NCBI GenBank assembly: GCA_964434165.1
Contig: CAYSUS010000090.1
Location: forward strand, 1 to 30,205
Reading direction: 5' to 3'
DNA length: 30,205 nucleotides
From: CAYSUS01 sp964434165
GTDB taxonomy: Bacteria > Planctomycetota > Planctomycetia > Pirellulales > Thermoguttaceae
A model generated the notes under the pieces. The model searched no databases, was not told the origin of the DNA, and saw only the letters and a program-made list of their open reading frames with translations. The translations under genes were made by a program, and so were the position numbers. Below, in pieces: positions 23,968 through 30,205 of the stretch (position 1 is its first letter; every line of letters starts with the position of its first letter).

Positions 23968-25347
23968 TCACGGCGCCTCCAGCGGCTTGCCACCCGTATC
24001 AATCCACCAACTGAGCACTGCGGCCTTGAAACCGGCCAGGCGTTGTCGATGCTGCGCGTCGCCCGCAAGGTCCTTCTGCTCGAAGGGGTCGGACTCGAGG
24101 TTGTAAAGGTCCTCATCGCCCGCGGTGCGCGTGGGGAACTCCGTGGCGATCGACTGGATGCGGAAGTAGTCGCCGCTGCGATCCTGCGTCACATCCTGCA
24201 GGAAGAGGATGTACTTCCATTTCTTCGTCCGGGCGTACAGGGCGTACACGTCACGCTCGGGGCGGTTGTCGCCCTTGGTCGCGAAGGCCGGGTAGATCGC
24301 CCCGCAGAGCACCTCGCGGGTCTCGGCCGGCCGGCCTTCGATGATCGGACGAAGGGAGCGACCCGCCGCGGTCTCGGGCACCTTCGCTCCGGCGTACTCG
24401 AGGATCGTGGGGTAGATGTCGTTGGTGCTCACCAGGCAGTCGAACCGCTGGCCGGCCGGCACGGTGCCGGGCAGGGAGAAGAAGACCGGCGTGCGCACCC
24501 CGTGCTCGAAGGGCGTGCCCTTCGACGGAAGCCCGTTGCACCAGCCGTTGTCGATGACGAACACGAACATCGTGCTCTCGAGCTGCCCGGCGGCCTTGAG
24601 CTTCTCGACGAGCTGGCCCACGCCGTCGTCGAGCCAGGCCTCCATGGCGTAGCTGAGCTGCTCCTTTCTGCGCCAGCCTCCGCGTCGGCGCTTCGCCTTC
24701 CCTTTGTCCTTGCCCGGGGCGGAGTCGAGATCCTTGCCCTGCATGTAGGGCGGGACGGGCATCTTCGACCAGTCGTAGAGGTCCACGTATTTCTGCGGCG
24801 GATTGTGCGGCGTGTGGGGTATCAGCGGCGCCCACCAGATGAACATCGGCTGCTCGCCGCCGACCTCGTCGATGAAGGCAAACAGGTCGTCCTGCCCTTG
24901 GCGGACGAACGTCCTGGCCGTCTTGCCCTTGCCGTGGGTGAAGCCCATCTCCTTGGGGTCGCCCTCCCAGTACTTTCCCTCCACGTAGGTCGCGTAGCCC
25001 GCGTCGCGCAGCAGGCGGGGCAGCGAGTTGCGCGGATCGAGCGGCTTCTCGCCGTAGTTGTAGTAGATGCCCGTCTGGTGCGGCCATCGGCCGGAGAGGA
25101 AGCTCGCCAGCGTGGGATGGCACCGCGACATGGGGAGGTGCGCCGTGGTGAACACGGTGCCCTGCCGCGCGAGACGGTCCAGCGTGGGCGTGTGCACGAA
25201 CTCGTTGCCCATGAACCCCAGGTGCATGAAGTCGTGGTCGTCGGAGATGATGAAGACGATGTTCGGCTTCTCTGCCGCCGGCGCGGCGGCTGGGATCAGC
25301 GCGGCGGCAAGCGCGGCCAGACCGATCTGCAGGAGTCTCGATCGCAT
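23968..25347 (-). CDS. Exported sulfatase-family protein with altered formylglycine motif
   Basis: 459 aa. AAGGAGGT is 5 nt upstream of the ATG at 25347. Signal peptide about residues 1-25 (LAALAAALIPAAAPAAE). The sulfatase fold is clear: NIVFIISDDHDF with D36 and D37, TPTLDRLARQGTVF, and later FVFVIDNGW with the second metal-site D-N. The catalytic motif, however, is C76-H77-P78-T79-L80 (RCHPTLASFLSG): Arg of C-x-P-x-R is replaced by Leu. The DNA at 25105-25125 reads this unambiguously. That Arg is important for formylglycine recognition and stabilisation, so maturation or activity may differ; it might act as a non-classical member of the family. It sits 104 bp downstream of the GH127 gene, same strand. 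Confidence 0.9.
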   Translation of the reverse strand: MRSRLLQIGLAALAAALIPAAAPAAEKPNIVFIISDDHDFMHLGFMGNEFVHTPTLDRLARQGTVFTTAHLPMSRCHPTLASFLSGRWPHQTGIYYNYGEKPLDPRNSLPRLLRDAGYATYVEGKYWEGDPKEMGFTHGKGKTARTFVRQGQDDLFAFIDEVGGEQPMFIWWAPLIPHTPHNPPQKYVDLYDWSKMPVPPYMQGKDLDSAPGKDKGKAKRRRGGWRRKEQLSYAMEAWLDDGVGQLVEKLKAAGQLESTMFVFVIDNGWCNGLPSKGTPFEHGVRTPVFFSLPGTVPAGQRFDCLVSTNDIYPTILEYAGAKVPETAAGRSLRPIIEGRPAETREVLCGAIYPAFATKGDNRPERDVYALYARTKKWKYILFLQDVTQDRSGDYFRIQSIATEFPTRTAGDEDLYNLESDPFEQKDLAGDAQHRQRLAGFKAAVLSWWIDTGGKPLEAP

Positions 25348-25451
25348 GGAAGACCTCCTTGGGGTGATCGCGGGGATTGGATGGGGATTGACGCGCGGGA
25401 TTCTGCAGCGGACGGCAATCCGGAGAACGCCCGCTGCGGCCCATTACGTGG

Positions 25452-27872
25452 TCACTTCTTCTTCGCCTCTTCCACGCGCCATTCGAGCACGCCGGCGGCC
25501 TGCTTCTCCTGGAGCTGCACCTCCAGGCGGAGCGCGCCGGTCGTCACCGGGTCGAACGTCACGCGATTGAACTTGTCCCGCTCGACGCCGTAAGACGAGG
25601 CCCCCCGGACCGGCCTCCACGCGTCGCCGTCGCGGTAGAGGACCTGCCAGGACTGGGGCACGCGGCACGCGCCCCATCCCCGGTCGTCGTACCAGTAGAC
25701 CTCCACGGCGCCGACCCTCTCGGGCTTCTCAAACTCGTACTGCACCCACTCCTTGGTGCCCAGATGGGGCCACCAGTGGAACAGGGGCGTGCCGCGCTCG
25801 TCGGACGCCTTCGGCTCCCGCTGATCGTGGATCGCCCTCGTGCTGAACCGCCCCTCGTGCGTGCGGAACGACGTGGTCACCTTGCTCTTGGAGGCGATCG
25901 TCGGCTCGCGCCGCGGCTCGGCCAGCTCGGGCCTTTCCGGGATCCAGACCAGCGAGAAGCCCTCGCGGTTGAGCCGGGCATAATTGGGAATCGCGAAGAG
26001 CTTGTTGTCGTCGCTTTGGATGGCCATCACGCCGCCCAACAGGTTCGCCTTCCAGGCGGCTTTGAGCGGTACGTCAGGCTTGAGGACGACGGATCGGCAC
26101 TGCCCGCCGTGGTCCGCGTCCTCGATGTTGTACACCAGAGGCCCGCGCTGGAGGGCGACGCGACCGCGGTCGTCCTCCACGCGCTGGTCGGCATACACCC
26201 GCTGGACGTCCATGGGCAGCGACAGGTCGATGCGATCGCCCGACTCCCACGTGCGCTGAAGGGTCGCGTAGCCGTCGCGGACCTGAGCCTCCTGGGCCTG
26301 GCCGTTGAGCTTGACGGCAAATCCACCTTGGAGGTCCGGCTGGGGCGTGTAGAGCCGGCTCTCGCTCCGGTCGGGGATGCGGATCTTCAACGCAAAGGAT
26401 GCCGGCTTGTCGGGGTGGAGGAGGATCGCCACGTCGCCCTGCCAGGGATAGTCGGTCCGCTGCTCCACGCGCAGGCGGCCGCCGGCCACGTCGGCCATCG
26501 TGCCCTCGCCGGCGACGAAGTGGTTGACGTACAACGTGTCTCTCGCGGGGTTGATCGAGTAGGTCAGGTCCTTGATTGCGATGAGGGCGCGAGGGATGTT
26601 ACCCACGCAGCAGGGGCAGCCGTGCCAGGGGTAGCGCTGGCGCTCCGCGGCGAGCGGGTTCTGGTAGAAGAAGGTCTCTCCCCCTAGCTCGATCGCCCCT
26701 AGCACGTTGTTGTAGAGCACGCGCTCCTGGACGTCCACGCAATGCCCGCATGCGTGGATGCGGTGCATGCGATCTGCCCAGAACGACAGGCCGCAGCCCG
26801 CGCACGACTCGCAGTATGCAGTCTCGTTGGGCAGCTCGAAGTCGGCGGCGAAGGCCTCCCCCTTGCCCGTCGACCCCACGCCGCCGGTGACGTACATCTT
26901 GCGGTGAACGGCGCTCTCCCAGAGCTTGTCGGCGGCCTTCAGGTACGCGCCGTCGCCGGTGAGCAGGGCGAGGTCGGCGATGCCCGTGTAGAAATAGGTC
27001 GCCCGCACCGCGTGGCCCACGGCCTCGGCCTGCTCCGCGACGGGCAAGTGCGACTGGCGATAGGGGTTGCGGAGCTCTTCCTCGACATGGCGATGGTCGA
27101 AGAGGAACTTGGCCAGGTCGGTGTACTTGTCGCCCCGGCCCGGCCCCTCGACCTCGTTGACCAGGCGCGTCAGACGCGAGAGGGCGTAGCCCATGCCCGC
27201 GTGCCCGTAGACCCAGTTGCGATTGGGCTCCGGGCCGAAGGTCTGGCAGAGGTGGTCGGCGCAGCGGCGCGCGGCGTCGTAGAGGCGGCGATCCTTTCTG
27301 CCGGTGATGCGATAGTGGGCCACGCCGGCCTCGAGGAAGTAGCCCTGCACGTAGAATTCGTGCTTGTTGATGTCGCTGTAGCGATTGAGCTTGTTGACGA
27401 CGTGATAGGAATGGATGTAGCCGTCGTCCGTCTGGGCGGCCAGCACGAGGGGGATCCACTCATGGAGCTTCTCGCGCAAGTGCGCCTGGGCCCGGGCAAG
27501 GTCCCGATCGCCTTCCGGGTCCACGGCCAGGGCGAGGCATATGGCCTCGATCGTGTTGTAGATGTAGGCGTCGCTCCAAGGCATGCCGGTGTACTCGCCG
27601 GCCGGCTCGCCCCGGAGCACCTTGGCCGCGTGGACGAAGTTGAGCAGCTCCTGTCCCTTGCCGCCCTCTTCCATTTGCCGGATGCAGTGGGGAATCCACT
27701 TCTCGGTAAGCCGCTTGATCTGGTCCTTCCAGAAGCCGCGTATCTTGACCTTCTGAAAACGGACCGGTTGGAGATCCGCTCGGGGAGGCTCCTCGCCGGA
27801 GGGCGCGGCAAACGCCGCGGACGCCCCGAGCACTATCAGGACTGCAAGGGACAGTCGCCGCAAGGTCTTCAT
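25452..27872 (-). CDS. Exported GH127-type beta-L-arabinofuranosidase family protein
   Basis: 806 aa from the ATG at 27872, where a signal peptide begins (MKTLRRLSLAVLIVLGASAAFAA); the frame extends to 28049 but runs through the divergent promoter region. The ribosome site is weak. An (alpha/alpha)6 barrel of DUF1680/GH127 type spans about residues 35-560, with zinc ligands expected at E355 and C357 (CESCAGCG) and C421-C422 (GCPCCVGN), the known Glu-Cys-Cys-Cys zinc cluster whose last Cys region supplies the nucleophile. DGYIHSYH and NWVYGHAGMGYAL are also typical. The last 125 residues, with VQYEFEKPERVGAVEVYWYDD, look like a discoidin/F5-8C-type carbohydrate-binding domain. It likely releases L-arabinofuranose from plant or algal glycans in the periplasm. 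First gene of the minus-strand exported series. Confidence 0.9.
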   Translation of the reverse strand: MKTLRRLSLAVLIVLGASAAFAAPSGEEPPRADLQPVRFQKVKIRGFWKDQIKRLTEKWIPHCIRQMEEGGKGQELLNFVHAAKVLRGEPAGEYTGMPWSDAYIYNTIEAICLALAVDPEGDRDLARAQAHLREKLHEWIPLVLAAQTDDGYIHSYHVVNKLNRYSDINKHEFYVQGYFLEAGVAHYRITGRKDRRLYDAARRCADHLCQTFGPEPNRNWVYGHAGMGYALSRLTRLVNEVEGPGRGDKYTDLAKFLFDHRHVEEELRNPYRQSHLPVAEQAEAVGHAVRATYFYTGIADLALLTGDGAYLKAADKLWESAVHRKMYVTGGVGSTGKGEAFAADFELPNETAYCESCAGCGLSFWADRMHRIHACGHCVDVQERVLYNNVLGAIELGGETFFYQNPLAAERQRYPWHGCPCCVGNIPRALIAIKDLTYSINPARDTLYVNHFVAGEGTMADVAGGRLRVEQRTDYPWQGDVAILLHPDKPASFALKIRIPDRSESRLYTPQPDLQGGFAVKLNGQAQEAQVRDGYATLQRTWESGDRIDLSLPMDVQRVYADQRVEDDRGRVALQRGPLVYNIEDADHGGQCRSVVLKPDVPLKAAWKANLLGGVMAIQSDDNKLFAIPNYARLNREGFSLVWIPERPELAEPRREPTIASKSKVTTSFRTHEGRFSTRAIHDQREPKASDERGTPLFHWWPHLGTKEWVQYEFEKPERVGAVEVYWYDDRGWGACRVPQSWQVLYRDGDAWRPVRGASSYGVERDKFNRVTFDPVTTGALRLEVQLQEKQAAGVLEWRVEEAKKK

Positions 27873-27943
27873 GGGGAGCTGCTCTGTGGTCGGGGTTCGG
27901 TGCTCTTGGGGTTCGCGGCCAGCCGTGGCGGACTGTCGCGAAG

Positions 27944-27959
27944 AGCTATAATGATAGCT
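27944..27959. promoter_or_regulatory. Palindrome with -10 elements facing both ways
   Basis: AGCTAT (27944-27949), 4-nt loop AATG, ATAGCT (27954-27959). The plus strand reads a perfect -10, TATAAT (27947-27952), toward the DUF4058 gene at 27996; the minus strand reads TATCAT (27956-27951) toward the GH127 gene at 27872. No good -35 is found for either at 16-18 bp. The symmetry would let one regulator control both genes. Confidence 0.45.
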
Positions 27960-27995
27960 GAAATCCCCACCCGGTGCGCCAGCGGAGGCCGAGTC

Positions 27996-28733
27996 ATGCC
28001 CATTCACGACTGGAGCCGTGTGGAAGCGGGCGTCTTCCACCACTTCCACCAGGCCTGGACGATCGAGATCGCCAATGCGCTGAACGCCGGGCGGCTGCCG
28101 CCGGGTTTCTTCGCGCTAGCGGAGCAGGTCATCAGCGGCCCGATTCCGGATGTCGTCACGCTGGGAAGGCGGGAGGAAGCGACGGATCCGTCCGCGACGG
28201 CGCCCGGGATCGCCGTGGCCGAGCGTCCGCCTCAAGCCCGGTTCGTCACTTCGGCCCAGCCCGACCGCTACGCCGCCAGGGCCAACCGCATCGCCATCCA
28301 GCATCCGTTGGGACACGTGGTCGCGGTGATCGAAGTCGTCTCGCCGGGCAACAAGACCAGCCAGCGCGCGATCGGCGCGCTGGTGGAAAAGGCATCGCAG
28401 ATCCTTCGGCAGGGAGTGCACCTGGTGATCGTGGACCTGTTTCCGCCCTCGCCCCGCGATCCGCAGGGGATCCACAAGGCGATCTGGGACGAGATCCGCG
28501 TCGAGCCGTTCGAGCTTCCGCCGGACAAGCCGCTGACCGCGGCCGCCTACTCCGCCGACTCGCCCGTCACGGCCTACATCGAGCCGCTGGCCGTGGGCGA
28601 TCGGCTACCCGAGCTTCCCCTGTTCCTCCAGCCCGGCATCTACGTGCCGACGCCGCTGGAGACCACGTATGAGGTTACGTGGTCGAAATGCCCGAGCGCG
28701 GTGAAGGAGGTGGTCCAGTTCCCGGAAGGCTGA
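27996..28733 (+). CDS. DUF4058 family protein
   Basis: 245 aa; GGAGG is 7 nt before the ATG at 27996, while the much longer open frame upstream is antisense to the GH127 gene. The N-terminus PIHDWSRVEAGVFHHFHQAWTIEI and the central HVVAVIEVVSPGNKTSQRAIG are hallmarks of DUF4058, a family abundant in planctomycetes and cyanobacteria. The I-E-V-V-S-P-x-N-K block resembles the acidic motif of Uma2/PD-(D/E)xK-fold proteins, which hints at a nuclease-like fold, but this is inference and no activity is established. No signal peptide or membrane segment, so cytoplasmic. It stands alone, divergent from the GH127 gene and convergent with mlaD. Confidence 0.9.
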   Translation: MPIHDWSRVEAGVFHHFHQAWTIEIANALNAGRLPPGFFALAEQVISGPIPDVVTLGRREEATDPSATAPGIAVAERPPQARFVTSAQPDRYAARANRIAIQHPLGHVVAVIEVVSPGNKTSQRAIGALVEKASQILRQGVHLVIVDLFPPSPRDPQGIHKAIWDEIRVEPFELPPDKPLTAAAYSADSPVTAYIEPLAVGDRLPELPLFLQPGIYVPTPLETTYEVTWSKCPSAVKEVVQFPEG

Positions 28734-28743
28734 TGCGGCAAGC

Positions 28744-28763
28744 CCGCTCCCTCGCGGTCGCGG
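28744..28763 (+). repeat. Dispersed 20-bp repeat, copy 3 (3' of DUF4058 gene)
   Basis: CCGCTCCCTCGCGGTCGCGG, an exact reverse-orientation match to 3194-3213. It begins 10 bp after the DUF4058 stop codon and ends 8 bp from the mlaD stop codon, in the 38-bp convergent gap. Confidence 0.8.
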
Positions 28764-28771
28764 CTCCCCCG

Positions 28772-29920
28772 TTACCGCGGCTGAAACAGCCGGAACCGCG
28801 GCTCCGACGGCTTCAAGAGCGGCGTGCGCGGATCCTGGTACGCCGCGGGGTGCACCCCCTTGACGCCCGGCTGCGGCTTGATCGCGTCGCGGACGATGAT
28901 CCCCGGGTGTCGGGCGATCTTGTCGCTGAACACCCGCGCGTCGTCGACGATTGGCCGCAGCTTGCGAGTGAGCTCCTCGATGTTGACCACGGTCTGGTTG
29001 AGGTTGTCGTAGAGTTCGCGGTTGTGGATCAACTGGCCCAGCGTGCCTTCCCGGTTGCGCAGACTGCGGCTGAAGGCCTGCACTTCGATGACCACGTCGT
29101 CCAGCCGCGCGAGGGTCTGATCGACTCGGGCGACGATCTGCGGGCCCCGCTCGCTCAGCGGCTCGGTCAGATCCTCGATGTTGCGGAGGTTGTTGTCCAC
29201 AAGGGTGATCGTGTCGTTCAGCCGGCCGACGACCTGACGGGTCTCGGTCATCAGGTCGGGCATCTGCTGGATGGCCTTGGCCAACTGCTCGCGCGAGGCG
29301 TCGTCGCCGATCATCTTGTTGGCGTTCTCGAAGGTGGTCTTGATCGTGCTCAGCGTTTCGTCGGCGTTGGATACAATGTCGTCGATCTTCTCCTCGTTCC
29401 GGCTGAGCAGCCGGTTGACGCTCTCGGCCGTCTGGCCCACCCGGTCGCTCGAGCGGACGACTGAGGCGATCGCCTGGGAGAACTCGCCGCGGAAGTCGTT
29501 CATCACGTCGAGCGGGTCGGCGGCCACGATGCCCTGCTGGAGCTCCCCGGGATCGACGGGCGCGTCGGGTCGCCGCGGGTCGCCCGAGGGGACGAACTCC
29601 AGCACGGCGTCGCCCAGGAGCGATCCCTTGATACGGCAGACCTCGTTCTGCTTCAGCGGCACGTCGCGATTGAGGCGGGCGGTGACGATGACGCCGCCGT
29701 CGTCGGCGAACTCGTGCTCCACGACGCGGCCGATGAGGATTCCGCTCTTGCGGACCGGCGTGTCGGGCGTGACTCCGGGCGCCTCGGGGAACTTGATCCG
29801 CAGAATGTACGTTTCCTTGAACGCGGGCAGCTCGCCGAACAAGGCGACGAGAATCCCGGTGATGATCGCGGTAACCACGACCATTAAGCCCACTCGCAGT
29901 TGCATCCTTCGATCGTTCAT
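28772..29920 (-). CDS. mlaD: MlaD-family MCE-domain lipid-transport protein
   Basis: 382 aa. Short N-terminus then one membrane anchor (about residues 10-28, VGLMVVVTAIITGILVALF), followed by an MCE domain (about 38-115) with APGVTPDTPVRKSGILIGRV, the V-x-x-x-G-x-x-x-G-x-V pattern of the family. Residues about 130-330 are long amphipathic helices with coiled-coil character (TAESVNRLLSRNEEKIDDIV, LARLDDVVIEVQAF), as in MCE proteins that form periplasmic bridges. The ATG overlaps the stop of the upstream ABC ATPase gene by 4 bp (ATGA), so the two are translationally coupled. It is the periplasmic substrate-binding part of an Mla-like phospholipid transporter. It is longer than E. coli MlaD (about 183 aa). 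The symbol is by family only. Confidence 0.9.
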   Translation of the reverse strand: MNDRRMQLRVGLMVVVTAIITGILVALFGELPAFKETYILRIKFPEAPGVTPDTPVRKSGILIGRVVEHEFADDGGVIVTARLNRDVPLKQNEVCRIKGSLLGDAVLEFVPSGDPRRPDAPVDPGELQQGIVAADPLDVMNDFRGEFSQAIASVVRSSDRVGQTAESVNRLLSRNEEKIDDIVSNADETLSTIKTTFENANKMIGDDASREQLAKAIQQMPDLMTETRQVVGRLNDTITLVDNNLRNIEDLTEPLSERGPQIVARVDQTLARLDDVVIEVQAFSRSLRNREGTLGQLIHNRELYDNLNQTVVNIEELTRKLRPIVDDARVFSDKIARHPGIIVRDAIKPQPGVKGVHPAAYQDPRTPLLKPSEPRFRLFQPR

Positions 29921-30205
29921 GGGTCACATTCGATTCCGTTCTGCTGCCGCATTTCCATGATCCGTTCGCCTGCCTCGCCATGCACGAACTGCGTGACCCG
30001 AGGGTCGGCGCAGCGCTGCAGCCCCTCCGGATCGCCGTCGTAGAGGATCTGCGACTCGCCGGATCGGAGGCGGGCGAGGGGGTAGAACATGACCACGCGA
30101 TCGGCCGTCTTCCGCGCGGTCCGCATGTCGTGGGTCACGACGATGCTCGTCACCGGGTGGTGCCGCCGGGTGCTGAGGATCAGCTCGTTGATCACGTCGC
30201 TCATA
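29917..30205 (-). CDS. ABC transporter ATP-binding protein, C-terminal part (MlaF-like)
   Basis: Cut by the right window edge; only the last 95 or so residues are present. The H-loop SIVVTHDMRTARKTADRVVMF, with the switch His of ABC ATPases, is clear. The first visible residues MSDVINELI are those that normally follow the Walker B/D-loop, so the Met at 30204 is internal, not a start. Downstream coupling to mlaD by a 4-bp overlap supports a role as the ATPase of an Mla-type lipid transporter on the cytoplasmic face of the inner membrane. The tail QILYDGDPEGLQRCADPRVTQFVHGEAGERI matches the usual C-terminus of MlaF homologues. Confidence 0.88.
   Translation of the reverse strand, partial: MSDVINELILSTRRHHPVTSIVVTHDMRTARKTADRVVMFYPLARLRSGESQILYDGDPEGLQRCADPRVTQFVHGEAGERIMEMRQQNGIECDP

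Overview
The window is high-GC bacterial chromosome with the character of a Planctomycetota genome. Pointers are three exported sulfatases within 22 kb, PQQ-like beta-propeller proteins, a Tat-exported Gfo/Idh/MocA oxidoreductase, a DUF4058 protein, a MORN/CAP protein, and intergenic repeats of a kind I associate with that phylum. The assignment rests on gene content, not on a marker gene. The only housekeeping gene in the window is alaS. I see no tRNA, rRNA, CRISPR array, insertion sequence or phage gene.

Layout. 1-5 kb: three minus-strand genes for exported proteins (MORN+CAP protein, beta-propeller, sulfatase). 5.0-8.5 kb: two plus-strand genes (Tat-exported oxidoreductase, exported HEAT-repeat protein), divergent from the sulfatase. 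8.7-10.2 kb: a second sulfatase on the minus strand, divergent from alaS (10.4-13.0 kb). 13.3-17.7 kb: a compact plus-strand cassette built around a P1B-type metal ATPase. 17.9-27.9 kb: five minus-strand genes, all with signal peptides (GH127-type arabinofuranosidase, sulfatase with an altered active-site motif, HDAC-fold deacetylase, sialidase-like BNR protein, and a giant beta-propeller with an N-terminal methyltransferase-like domain). 28.0-28.7 kb: DUF4058 on the plus strand. 28.8-30.2 kb: minus-strand mlaD and the 3' end of its ABC ATPase partner, cut by the window edge.

The most interesting part is the 13.3-17.7 kb cassette. Four consecutive genes each carry an HMA_2-like domain with the motif H-x-[LI]-P-G-R-[VLI]-R and no CxxC. 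They are a membrane-anchored HMA_2 protein, a soluble HMA_2 protein, the P1B ATPase itself (with S-C-G where CPx is expected and T-G-E-F where TGES is expected), and an HMA_2 protein that looks like a copy of the ATPase's N-terminal half without its catalytic domains. A fifth small gene encodes a single-pass membrane protein with a charged helix, similar in layout to mycobacterial PacL proteins. Gene junctions overlap or nearly touch, and a promoter with a dyad lies upstream. Dispersed-repeat-like inverted repeats flank the cassette on both sides. I read it as a multi-component metal efflux platform; the metal cannot be told from the sequence.

Most of the other genes fit a lifestyle of degrading sulfated and arabinose-containing polysaccharides outside the cytoplasmic membrane, with the mla genes serving envelope lipid transport.
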